Assembly (NCBI GenBank): GCA_016718825.1
Contig: JADKCL010000038.1
Coordinates: 22,665-86,664 of the forward strand
Length of the DNA stretch: 64,000 nt
Direction: 5' to 3'
From: Bacteroidota bacterium
GTDB lineage: Bacteria; Bacteroidota; Bacteroidia; J057; JADKCL01
Both the position numbers and the translations under genes were made by a program. Positions within the stretch are counted from its first letter, which is position 1. Every line of letters starts with the position of its first letter. Under the pieces are notes generated by a model. That model worked only from the letters and a program-made list of their open reading frames with translations, did no database searches and was not told where the DNA came from. Below, in pieces: positions 54,631-62,826 of this stretch.

Positions 54631-55350
54631 CTAAAAGTCAAGTTCATCTATTGTCTCGATAAGCATTCCCTTGTTCAATTTGAGTGCTTGGACGCGACTC
54701 CATATTTCACCTTTATTGGTCAAAAGCAAATCAAGATAATTAATGGGTCGGACTTTCTTCGAATTCTGAAATTGACTATATGAGATCGCGGACATGATGC
54801 AAAGTTGAAGATTTTTCGACCTTATTGGAAAGAGTACCATCCCTCTATCGGCATCAAATCCATCCATTACATATGAATTGTTGCAGAATTCATGGGGGCT
54901 AAAAGATTCACCAAGAATGGTATATGTATCCACATAAAGTGAATTAGGTGCCACTTTTATACCCGTGCTTTTCGAAATAACTATATTAAGAGGGAATAAA
55001 TTTATACAGCCGTCCAAGCGATGGCTGTCCTCGATGATGTCTTGCATCGAAACGGGAGCATTCGTATAGGTTCCAAATTCTCCATCGTTGAAGTCTTCGG
55101 AATCCCTTCGGATCCATCTTAATTGTAAGCCATTGCATTGCCTATAAAACGCTTCTAAGGTTTCATCCAGCTTGCAACCTAAAATTTCCACGGCATCGAC
55201 GATGTCTGCGTCACTTGCCCCTGGGAAAATATAGGAGCTTACAACACTTATTTCATGGTCAGCTCGCAACGATTCGATCATGTCATGAAATCCTTTTGCA
55301 TAATCTTTCATAGTCAATTCCATTTTAAGTAATCCATTCGCTGGTCTCAT
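54631..55350 (-). CDS. SUKH-like (SMI1/KNR4) putative immunity protein B
   Basis: 239 residues. The block YIFPGASDADIVDAVEILGC, TLEAFYRQCNGLQLRW and RLDGCINLFPLN is the SUKH pattern (W/P-G-hydrophobic, FYxxxNG, then an acidic turn). SUKH proteins are common immunity factors for nuclease toxins. It overlaps gene A (ATGA) and is convergent with toxin 1, only 14 bases from its stop, an unusual orientation for an immunity gene. Confidence 0.7.
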   Translation of the reverse strand: MRPANGLLKMELTMKDYAKGFHDMIESLRADHEISVVSSYIFPGASDADIVDAVEILGCKLDETLEAFYRQCNGLQLRWIRRDSEDFNDGEFGTYTNAPVSMQDIIEDSHRLDGCINLFPLNIVISKSTGIKVAPNSLYVDTYTILGESFSPHEFCNNSYVMDGFDADRGMVLFPIRSKNLQLCIMSAISYSQFQNSKKVRPINYLDLLLTNKGEIWSRVQALKLNKGMLIETIDELDF

Positions 55351-56108
55351 TCACCTGAATCACCCAAGGAAAATCTTCTTTCGGTCTCGTCGTAACTTAA
55401 CCTGTCCAGATCGAGTTGGTGCCAATTTCCCAACGGATTTGAAAGTTCTTTTCCTTTGGATTTGAAAAAATCTACGTCTAGCCTTCCAATTACTACACCT
55501 TTGCTTGCAAGTAAGAATCCTAGGTATTGTTGAAAGCTCGAAAAACCTGACCATTCCACATTCTTGAAGTATCCGCTACTATGCAAGAGTGGCAAGTCAT
55601 CTCCCTTTTCAATCGAAAGCAGGAGCGTTGAATAGAAAAAGTGATAATAGTCGATGGGGACCAATGCTTTTCGAAATGCATTGAAAGGATACATATTCCC
55701 ATCCCAAGTCATTGTAGTTTTGTCCACATCTTCCTCAAAATAAACGATTTCTTTCCAAAAGCTAGTATTCCAAAAGACATTTTGAATTGGCTGAATGTTG
55801 ATGCACCCTGCCACTCCTCCATCATCTTCATAAACCGAATCATAGCTTAGCTCTGGATATTTCTCACCTTTTGCAAGTAGCTTCTCAAAATTGGAGGTAT
55901 TACGCCATAGCCATCGGAGTTGTAAACCATTAGTACGGCGGTAGAAAAGCATGAAGTCTTGAGGTATTTCGGCACAAAATTCATGCCCGGCTCTCAAAAT
56001 CGAGCGCTCTGATGCTGGTGGAAATATATTGAAATGCGTCACCACCACATCAGGATGCGCCTTCAGCTCCTCCACCATCGCCTTGAACCTTTCCAGATAA
56101 TCGTCCAT
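55347..56108 (-). CDS. SUKH-like (SMI1/KNR4) putative immunity protein A
   Basis: 253 residues, paralogous to gene B: FNIFPPASERSILRAGHEF, DFMLFYRRTNGLQLRWLW and GGVAGCINIQPIQN. The tandem pair suggests an immunity gene duplicated or collected from another cassette. It has its own promoter-like element. No membrane segment, so cytosolic. Which toxin it neutralises is not shown. Confidence 0.7.
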   Translation of the reverse strand: MDDYLERFKAMVEELKAHPDVVVTHFNIFPPASERSILRAGHEFCAEIPQDFMLFYRRTNGLQLRWLWRNTSNFEKLLAKGEKYPELSYDSVYEDDGGVAGCINIQPIQNVFWNTSFWKEIVYFEEDVDKTTMTWDGNMYPFNAFRKALVPIDYYHFFYSTLLLSIEKGDDLPLLHSSGYFKNVEWSGFSSFQQYLGFLLASKGVVIGRLDVDFFKSKGKELSNPLGNWHQLDLDRLSYDETERRFSLGDSGE

Positions 56109-56130
56109 CCTGCGTCAATTTTTACAACAT

Positions 56131-56138
56131 CAAATTTA
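56131..56138 (-). promoter_or_regulatory. -7 element (TAAATTTG) for the SUKH pair
   Basis: On the minus strand TAAATTTG fits TAnnTTTG exactly and lies 22 bases before the ATG at 56108. A TTTTG further upstream is 24 bases away, a little far. This gives the immunity pair a promoter independent of the toxin. Confidence 0.45.
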
Positions 56139-56179
56139 GCTATCCTATCCCACATTTCCACCCAAAATTTCAATATCTT

Positions 56180-56995
56180 GTGAGACGAATGCTGTTGTTT
56201 CTGACAATATATCCTATCGGCCTAAAGGGTGGCGAAGTGTTCAAGTTCATGGCCACCGAAACGGAAAACGTCTGTGGCGATGCCGCAGAGGCGACCGCCG
56301 AACTTGCGGCCAATGAGAGCGAGCATCCGACCCCGGTAGATGAGGTGGCTGCCGTCGAGGCAGCAGAGGAAGTGCCTGACGAATTTGGGCAGCAGATGGG
56401 CAATGCGGCGCAAGTCGAAGGGCTGGAAAAGGAGGGGCAGGATCAGGAGGATGCCAAGTCAGATCCGGCCAAAAAGGCCATGTTGGATCAGTTGGACGAA
56501 GATACCCCGACCAATCTCGGTGAACTCAAGGACTACAATCCACAGAATACAGCGGGCGAAGTCACTTCCGTGGTCGGTGGCGAGGTGGGCAAGGTGAAGC
56601 AAACCTTCGGGAAGATTGAGCAGGACGCCAAGCCCATGGATACCCCGGATGCCGTTGAACTCAAGCCCGTTCCGAGCGCCAAAGACACCGCCAAATTGGC
56701 CTTGGGCCAGGATGCGGTGCCGGCGATCCCCGAGGAAATGTCCAACATGGATTCCTATCAGGACGACATGGACGCGGTCATGGCCGAGGAAGGCATCACC
56801 GAGGAGCAAATGGCGATGGTCGACAGCGGTCCGCTCGCAGAGGCACAACAAGGGCGCGCCGAACTCAGGGAAAAAGTCGCCAATGCGCCTACCGAGATGC
56901 AGGAGGGTGCACGCAAGCAAGCCAAAACCGTCGAATCGGAGATGGACAAGGAGGAAGGGAAGAGACTGCTGCGCAAGGCCTTGAAACGGAGATGA
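56180..56995 (+). CDS. Cassette 2, 5'-truncated core (part a)
   Basis: The core joins unrelated sequence at 56224. There is no DUF4157, no leader and only a weak GTG start (MRRMLLFLTIYPIGLKGGEV). It keeps the reading frame that is broken in cassette 1 (GELKDYNPQNTAGEV, LALGQDAVPAIPEEMSN), so it shows the intact form. It stops at 56995 because of a +17-base change near 56957, which a +13 change near 57020 compensates. Probably a silent store of sequence rather than an expressed protein. Confidence 0.65.
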   Translation: MRRMLLFLTIYPIGLKGGEVFKFMATETENVCGDAAEATAELAANESEHPTPVDEVAAVEAAEEVPDEFGQQMGNAAQVEGLEKEGQDQEDAKSDPAKKAMLDQLDEDTPTNLGELKDYNPQNTAGEVTSVVGGEVGKVKQTFGKIEQDAKPMDTPDAVELKPVPSAKDTAKLALGQDAVPAIPEEMSNMDSYQDDMDAVMAEEGITEEQMAMVDSGPLAEAQQGRAELREKVANAPTEMQEGARKQAKTVESEMDKEEGKRLLRKALKRR

Positions 56996-57034
56996 AAAAC
57001 AAGCGCAAAGATGCAACGCAGCGAAAACGCTTAA

Positions 57035-58687
57035 ATGATCCACGGAGAAAAGCAGAAGACCAAAACCAAACTCGAGGAGGAGCGCGAAAAGGTCACCAAG
57101 CAGATTCAGTCGATGTACCAAACGACTGAAGACAATGTGAAGACGCGGCTCAACAACCTGGAAAAGGAAAACGAAGAGCGCTTTGCCAAGGCGGTGGTCA
57201 AGTTCACCGAAGAGTTCAAAACAGAGGTGGACACAAAAGTGAATGCCTTCCTCGACGAGCGTCACAGCGGATGGTTTGGCTGGGCACGCGCTGCCAAGGA
57301 TTGGTTGCTCGGGGTTGATGAGATGCCCGAAGTCAAGGAGGCTTTTGAGACGGCGAACGAAGAACAAGCGACGAAGGCAGCTTGTGAAAATCCTTTGAAA
57401 TCGATCGACACCGAAATCAAGTCGATTATTCAATACAACAACAAGGTCATCCAGGAGTGCAAGGCTGACCTGAAAAAGGGCAAGGAAGAGGAAGCGAGGA
57501 ATACGCAGCTTTCGAGAAACAAATTCGTCAAAACCCTCAAGCCCAATCTCCAAGACGCGGGCAAAAAGGCTGCGGTGGAGATGTCCAAGAAATTCGATGA
57601 GCTCGACACCTTTATCAACGAAAAGCAGAAGGCCCTTGTAGACAAACTCTGCGCGATGAAAGACAAGGCGATCGAACACATCGACAAGGTCGCCGAAAAG
57701 ATGAAGGAGGCGCTGAGCGGTGCCTTGTCCCAGCTCATCGGCCTGATCGTGGCGGCCCTGCTCAAGTTTTTCAATTGGGCACTCGGGCTCTTTGGCTACG
57801 GCATGGAAAATCTCGAAGAGACCATCGTCCGCACCAAACGCACGCTGACCTTCATGGTCAAGCACCCGATCGACTTCATGGCCGGGCTGTTCCAAGCCGT
57901 CGGCATGGGCTTTACGCAGTTCGGGGACAACATTCAGAAGCACCTCGTGAGCGGCCTTGTAATGTGGCTCACCGGCGGCATGCGTGAGGAGCCAATTCGC
58001 TTGCCTGACAAATGGGATTTGAAGGGCATCCTCTTTTTTATCATGGAGGTGCTTGGCCTCGGCTGGGCCAATCTCCGCAAAAAGCTTGTGAAACACGTCG
58101 GCGAACAAGCAATGGGCTTGGCCGAGAAGGGTTTGGACATCGTGATGAAGCTGTTCACCGAGGGCCCGGTTGCGATGTGGGAAGACATTCGCAACCAAGG
58201 CGAGGAGCTTAAGGGCGAGATTTTTGCTGCGGTGCGCGAGATGATGATCATCGAAATCATCAAACAAGGCGTGATCTTCCTCCTCAGCCTGACCAATCCC
58301 GCCTCCGGCATCGTCAAGGCCATCAAAGCGATCTACGACTTTGTGATGTGGTTCTTCAACAACATCCACCGCATCATCGAGATGGTCAAAAAGGTCTTCG
58401 AAGCCTCCGCCAACATCGTCGAGGGCAACCTCGGCGGCGCCGCCAACGCCATCGAACGTATCATGGGCCTCACCATCCCCGTGATCATCGACCTCTTCCT
58501 CAGCATCCTCGGCCTCAGCGGCCTCCCCAAAAAGATCATGGGCGTGATCAAAAGAGTCGGCGGCAAGCTCAATGCCTTGATCGACAAGCTTGCTCTTGAA
58601 GGTGGTAGGCGTGATCAAGAAGATGTTTGGGAAGGGGAAGAAGGGGGGAGGGAAGAAGAAGGTGAAGGAGGATCCGAAGAAGGATGA
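57035..58687 (+). CDS. Cassette 2, core (part b) with two hairpin insertions
   Basis: Continues part a in the same frame and aligns with cassette 1 almost identically through the hydrophobic helices. Two in-frame extra segments, +27 bases (around 57364-57385) and +24 (around 57490-57513), add residues near TKAACE and EARNTQLS. Near 58587 an extra T (AAGCTTGCTC against AAGCTGCTC) shifts the frame, so the last residues here are out of frame and the tip is read in the next entry. Confidence 0.65.
   Translation: MIHGEKQKTKTKLEEEREKVTKQIQSMYQTTEDNVKTRLNNLEKENEERFAKAVVKFTEEFKTEVDTKVNAFLDERHSGWFGWARAAKDWLLGVDEMPEVKEAFETANEEQATKAACENPLKSIDTEIKSIIQYNNKVIQECKADLKKGKEEEARNTQLSRNKFVKTLKPNLQDAGKKAAVEMSKKFDELDTFINEKQKALVDKLCAMKDKAIEHIDKVAEKMKEALSGALSQLIGLIVAALLKFFNWALGLFGYGMENLEETIVRTKRTLTFMVKHPIDFMAGLFQAVGMGFTQFGDNIQKHLVSGLVMWLTGGMREEPIRLPDKWDLKGILFFIMEVLGLGWANLRKKLVKHVGEQAMGLAEKGLDIVMKLFTEGPVAMWEDIRNQGEELKGEIFAAVREMMIIEIIKQGVIFLLSLTNPASGIVKAIKAIYDFVMWFFNNIHRIIEMVKKVFEASANIVEGNLGGAANAIERIMGLTIPVIIDLFLSILGLSGLPKKIMGVIKRVGGKLNALIDKLALEGGRRDQEDVWEGEEGGREEEGEGGSEEG
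57364..57385 (+). other. Mini-hairpin insertion D in cassette 2
   Basis: ACAAGC - GACGAAGGCA - GCTTGT: a perfect 6-bp stem with a 10-base loop inside a 27-base in-frame insertion that cassette 1 lacks. Confidence 0.6.
57490..57513 (+). other. Mini-hairpin insertion E in cassette 2
   Basis: GGAAGC - GAGGAATACGCA - GCTTTC: a 6-bp stem with one G-T pair and a 12-base loop, in a 24-base in-frame insertion absent from cassette 1. Confidence 0.6.
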
Positions 58688-59714
58688 TAAGAACAAGCTG
58701 ACGGCTGCTGATAAGCGAAAGCATGAGAAGTATGTCAACGAAATCGATAAAGCGCTGAACAAAAAACCGGAGCAGCAGCCTGAAAGTTACGAGGACTTCC
58801 ATAAGCAGGAGGAGAAGAAGGCCAAGACATTGATCTCAAAGTACAATTCCAAGCTCACCAAGAAGGTGAATGGCAAGTCGATACGTACTTTCATCAAATT
58901 CACGCCTGTTGGTTCCGACAAAGCCGACAAGGATGTGGATTATGAGATCGAGATCAAGCCCAACACTACCTCTTTGAAGGGAAGTGCGAAGTTTGGGGAT
59001 CCACCGATTCCAGCTTCTCCGAATATCAGCCCCGCCTTTGGTACTGGCCAATTCCACAGCCTGCGGTTAAGCAATTGGCATAAATCTAATCACCCCGCAG
59101 GTAGCCCAGCAAGCCAATATGGAGGGGATTTGCATGGTGCGGATGCCGTGCTACGGACATTGGGTGTACGATCCAAGTGGGTGGCCTTCCACGTCTTCAA
59201 CGAGCATATCGGGGGGAAGGCAATGGACTCCAATCTCATTCCCACCCCTGCTGATGACAATAAGAGTTACCTTCGTGAATTGGAAACCCGACTTAAAAAC
59301 CTTCACAAGAAGGATCATGTTATTTGGTTCGAGGCACAGGCTAGCTATCGTTCAGACGGGATGTTTGTCCAAAGCTACTCGGCCAAGGGCGGCAAGATGA
59401 AATACAAAAACAATAATTGGGAGCAGGACAAGAAGGGCATTAAGACGTGGGATGCCACAATCCGTGAGCCAGAAGCTAGGGTACTTAAATTAAATCTATT
59501 GCCTAATCTTAGCCGGGTCGCTCCGATATTGTTTAAGAAGGTCGTCGCTGATTCAAGCCTCTGGGAAAGTCTTATTCCAAAGCTTGAACCGGGGATGCCT
59601 TTCAGAAACAAGCAGGAAGTACTCGATTTTATTGATAACTTGCGCGGGATACCCGTGAGAACGAAGACTACATGGTCTAATCAAATTTCTTCGGCACAAT
59701 TGAGTTTTGACTAG
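58590..59714 (+). CDS. Cassette 2, linker and second nuclease-like toxin tip
   Basis: Begins within the end of the core (KVVGVIKKMFGKGKKGGGKK), then a tip of about 340 residues unlike tip 1 outside one motif. KWVAFHVFNEHIGGKAMDSN followed by LIPTPADDNKSY (nt about 59175-59265) has the same His...GG...NLxP...N spacing as tip 1, again His-Me finger-like. A lead-in ADKRKHEKYVNEIDKAL is shared with tip 3, a sign of a second mosaic boundary. A likely immunity gene follows after 12 bases. Expressed only if joined to a leader. Confidence 0.68.
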   Translation: MLLKVVGVIKKMFGKGKKGGGKKKVKEDPKKDDKNKLTAADKRKHEKYVNEIDKALNKKPEQQPESYEDFHKQEEKKAKTLISKYNSKLTKKVNGKSIRTFIKFTPVGSDKADKDVDYEIEIKPNTTSLKGSAKFGDPPIPASPNISPAFGTGQFHSLRLSNWHKSNHPAGSPASQYGGDLHGADAVLRTLGVRSKWVAFHVFNEHIGGKAMDSNLIPTPADDNKSYLRELETRLKNLHKKDHVIWFEAQASYRSDGMFVQSYSAKGGKMKYKNNNWEQDKKGIKTWDATIREPEARVLKLNLLPNLSRVAPILFKKVVADSSLWESLIPKLEPGMPFRNKQEVLDFIDNLRGIPVRTKTTWSNQISSAQLSFD

Positions 59715-59726
59715 TTAGAAAAGTAT

Positions 59727-60455
59727 ATGATTGAAGCTACAATGACGAGATTCATCGAGATGGTCAGTGAACTCGAAACCAATCCCAAAATTTTCGTTGT
59801 GATTGGATTGGTCACGCAGGATGCATCGGAGGCCGAAGCTTCCGAACAATTTGCCAAACTTGGAGTGCAACCCTCCAAGGACTGTCTGGATTACTATTCG
59901 ACGATTTCCGAGGTGTCGTTGTGGTGGATCCATATCGGTAATCCAAAATTTGACCGCGACAAATACGAAAAGGCACGCAAGGACTACTTGGAAAAAGGCA
60001 AAACTCCTGAATTCAGTATCATGGAGCACTGCGATGGCATGGTATCCATCGGCGCTGCTGAATTCATGGTCGATCCTTCTTTTGCATCTGCGCTGATTGA
60101 ATCCCAAGCGTATCAAGCCTCCAATAAGAGCAATTCGTCCATCCTTCTTGACCAGAATTGCCCGACTCGGTATTTCGACGAATTCTCAAACGAAGGGGAT
60201 AATATAGCAATCCAATTTGGATTGGATTCTACGGAACGTATTTTCCTCCCTACGGACGAGGCACAAGACTTTGAAAGTTCCAGGATCACCACCCTTTCCT
60301 CTTATTTGGAATTTTTGACCTGGTCCAAGGGCCTCAAATCTGCCCGCTACGATTTTTTTGTCCAGCAGAAGCCCGATGGTCCGCAGCAGGTCGAATTGAT
60401 TGACAAGGCGTATTTCGATGCCTTGCCACCCATCAACATCAATGGATTGTATTGA
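59727..60455 (+). CDS. SUKH-like putative immunity protein of cassette 2
   Basis: 242 residues. ASEQFAKLGVQPSKDCLDYY, VSLWWIHIG and HCDGMVSIGAAEFMVD follow the same outline as the two SUKH-like proteins (helix, FY/YY, acidic turn, D-G-x-hydrophobic). Placed 12 bases after tip 2 and on the same strand, the classic toxin-immunity order. Any transcription must come from read-through or an unseen promoter. Confidence 0.65.
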   Translation: MIEATMTRFIEMVSELETNPKIFVVIGLVTQDASEAEASEQFAKLGVQPSKDCLDYYSTISEVSLWWIHIGNPKFDRDKYEKARKDYLEKGKTPEFSIMEHCDGMVSIGAAEFMVDPSFASALIESQAYQASNKSNSSILLDQNCPTRYFDEFSNEGDNIAIQFGLDSTERIFLPTDEAQDFESSRITTLSSYLEFLTWSKGLKSARYDFFVQQKPDGPQQVELIDKAYFDALPPININGLY

Positions 60456-60595
60456 GGCTGCAAAAGTTGCCAATGCCTGTTGACCTGACACCTCCTTTTG
60501 GGTAGAGCCAAGGAAGTGGCACGCAGTAATTACCGCTACGCATTGAAAAATGCCGAGGTCGTGATGCAATTGTACACCCACCGAAATCCGGGAAG

Positions 60596-62806
60596 GTGCT
60601 CAAGGAAAACAACGACGTCATCAAGGGTTGCAAATCATGTCGTGAGCGTAGCCGAAGGAACTCATCAAAAAACGGCAAGGAGGAGATCGACAAGTACGTG
60701 AGCAAGCTCTCGCCCAACCTTAAGTCGGCCGGCAAGAAGGCCGCCGAGGAGAAGATCTCCGACGAAGAGGAAGGAGTCCGCAAGAAATTCGATGAGCTCG
60801 ACACCTTCATCAACGAAAAGCAAAAAGCCTTGGTCGACAAGCTTTGTGCGATGAAAGACAAGGCGATCGAACACATCGACAAGGTCGCCGAAAAGAACGT
60901 ATCCGAGGCACGCAGGATCGAGGAGGCGCTGAGCGGTGCCTTGTCCCAGCTCATCGGCCTGATCGTGGCGGCCCTGCTCAAGTTTTTCAATTGGGCACTC
61001 GGGCTCTTTGGCTACGGCATGGAAAATCTCGAAGAGACCATCGTCCGCACCAAACGCACGCTGACCTTCATGGTCAAGCACCCCATCGACTTCATGGCCG
61101 GGCTGTTCCAAGCCGTCGGCATGGGCTTTACCCAATTTGGCGACAATATTCAAAAGCACCTCGTCAGCGGCCTTGTAATGTGGCTCACCGGCGGCATGCG
61201 TGAGGAGCCGATTCGCTTGCCTGACAAATGGGATTTGAAAGGCATCCTCTTTTTTATCATGGAGGTGCTTGGCCTCGGCTGGGCAAACCTGCGGAAGAAA
61301 CTGGTCAAACACGTCGGCGAACAAGCAATGGGCTTGGCCGAGAAGGGCTTGGACATCGTGATGAAGTTGTTCACCGAGGGCCCCATTGCCATGTGGGAGG
61401 ACATTCGCAACCAAGGCGAGGAGCTTAAGGGCGAGATTTTTGCTGCGGTACGCGAGATGATGATCATCGAAATCATCAAACAAGGCGTGATTTTCCTCCT
61501 CAGCCTCACCAATCCCGCCTCCGGCATCGTCAAGGCCATCAAGGCGATTTATGACTTCGTGATGTGGTTCTTCAACAACATCCACCGCATCATCGAGATG
61601 GTCAAGAAGGTCTTCGAAGCCTCCGCCAACATCGTCGAGGGCAACCTCGGCGGCGCCGCCAACGCCATCGAACGTATCATGGGCCTCACGATTCCCGTGA
61701 TCATCGACCTTTTCCTCAGCATCCTCGGCCTCAGCGGCCTGCCCAAAAAAGTCATGGCCGTCATCAAAAGAGTCGGCGGCAAGCTCAATGCCTTGATCGA
61801 CAAGCTGCTCTTGAAGGTGGTAGGCGTGATCAAAAAGATGTTTGGGAAGGGGAAGAAGGGGGGAGGGGCTGGCATGGGGGATCCAGAAAAGGATGTAGGT
61901 GGCTTAACAGCCAAGGATCACCAACTACATAAAAAGTATGTTAACGAGATTGAACAGAAGCTAAGCGCTGCTCCTGAAAAAGAAACCTCCGATTTTGAAG
62001 GTTTCTACGAATCGAAGAAAAATCTAGCCAAGAAGTTGGAGTCAACCTACAATGGCAAACTCACGAAAAAGGTAAAGGGGAAGAAGCTCAAAGCGACGAT
62101 TAAAGTCGAAGCGAAAAGTGCAGCATCCAGGGATGATGAAATCAATTTTTCGATCAAAATCGCCCCAAACGATGCTCTTGGAGAGACCAAGGCAAAATTC
62201 AACGTTAAGAAGCCGAAGATAACTGTGGCTGATCCGATAAAAACGAAACATAAAGGGGCCTTGAAGTTTCAAGGAGGTTTTGCGGTTACAGCAATGGATG
62301 ATTCAAAGAAGTCTGCCACCATACGTGGAGCGCTAAATGGAAAGGAAACTAGCCTAAAGCGTGCCTACAGTACGTATGGACAGAATAAGATGTGGGTAAA
62401 GTACAACCCAAATCCTTACAAGACTGGAGATGCATGGCTGAAAATTATGTCTAGAGACAGTTGGTCTAACTATCCAGATGCGCGCCAAACGCTGAATTAT
62501 CGATATCATAACCAGTTTAGTAACCCTGCTGGGAAGCAATGGCACCACATCAGAGAGCAATCAATGGGAGGTAGCAACAATTTCCTTAACTTGGCCGTTG
62601 TTAATAAAGGTGCTCATGAGAAGATTTCTGCCTTTTATACGAGGACTGACGACCAGTATGGGCAAGAATTCAAAAACTTAAGAAAATACTTAAGCATGAA
62701 ATCTCCAGCAGTTCAATGGACAAAAGGGAAAGAAGTGATAAGAGATCTTGGATATTCAATCAGTACCCAAGATAAAGGTCGTGGAAAATATCAAGAAATT
62801 ACTTAA
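60596..62806 (+). CDS. Cassette 3, truncated core and HNH-type toxin tip
   Basis: 736 codons, open throughout. The first 60 residues align with the core only loosely (ENNDVIKGCKSC against YNNKVIQECKAD), then match it closely from KKFDELDTFINEKQKALVDK to the linker VIKKMFGKGKKGGG. Three extra segments of 21-24 bases lie in the first 110 residues. The tip ends in a clear HNH-like motif, GKQWHHIREQSMGGSNNFLN and LAVVNKGAHEKISAF (nt about 62531-62630). No leader or DUF4157 is present. The interval 60456-60595 upstream has no gene I can support. Confidence 0.7.
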   Translation: MLKENNDVIKGCKSCRERSRRNSSKNGKEEIDKYVSKLSPNLKSAGKKAAEEKISDEEEGVRKKFDELDTFINEKQKALVDKLCAMKDKAIEHIDKVAEKNVSEARRIEEALSGALSQLIGLIVAALLKFFNWALGLFGYGMENLEETIVRTKRTLTFMVKHPIDFMAGLFQAVGMGFTQFGDNIQKHLVSGLVMWLTGGMREEPIRLPDKWDLKGILFFIMEVLGLGWANLRKKLVKHVGEQAMGLAEKGLDIVMKLFTEGPIAMWEDIRNQGEELKGEIFAAVREMMIIEIIKQGVIFLLSLTNPASGIVKAIKAIYDFVMWFFNNIHRIIEMVKKVFEASANIVEGNLGGAANAIERIMGLTIPVIIDLFLSILGLSGLPKKVMAVIKRVGGKLNALIDKLLLKVVGVIKKMFGKGKKGGGAGMGDPEKDVGGLTAKDHQLHKKYVNEIEQKLSAAPEKETSDFEGFYESKKNLAKKLESTYNGKLTKKVKGKKLKATIKVEAKSAASRDDEINFSIKIAPNDALGETKAKFNVKKPKITVADPIKTKHKGALKFQGGFAVTAMDDSKKSATIRGALNGKETSLKRAYSTYGQNKMWVKYNPNPYKTGDAWLKIMSRDSWSNYPDARQTLNYRYHNQFSNPAGKQWHHIREQSMGGSNNFLNLAVVNKGAHEKISAFYTRTDDQYGQEFKNLRKYLSMKSPAVQWTKGKEVIRDLGYSISTQDKGRGKYQEIT
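60643..60664 (+). other. Mini-hairpin insertion A in cassette 3
   Basis: TGAG - CGTAGCCGAAGGAA - CTCA within a 24-base excess relative to cassette 1. ATCA occurs on both sides (60635-60638 and 60663-60666), like a short target duplication. Confidence 0.55.
60757..60776 (+). other. Mini-hairpin insertion B in cassette 3
   Basis: CTCC - GACGAAGAGGAA - GGAG in a 24-base in-frame excess between KKAAEE and KKFDEL. Confidence 0.55.
60901..60918 (+). other. Mini-hairpin insertion C in cassette 3
   Basis: ATCC - GAGGCACGCA - GGAT in a 21-base in-frame excess between VAEK and EALSG. Confidence 0.55.
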
Positions 62807-62826
62807 TCCAAACTTAGGGGCACCTC

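Noticed and set aside
56459..58762. 767-codon minus-strand ORF in cassette 2
   Set aside because: Antisense of the toxin core; it recurs only because the core is repeated and its composition mirrors the real frame.
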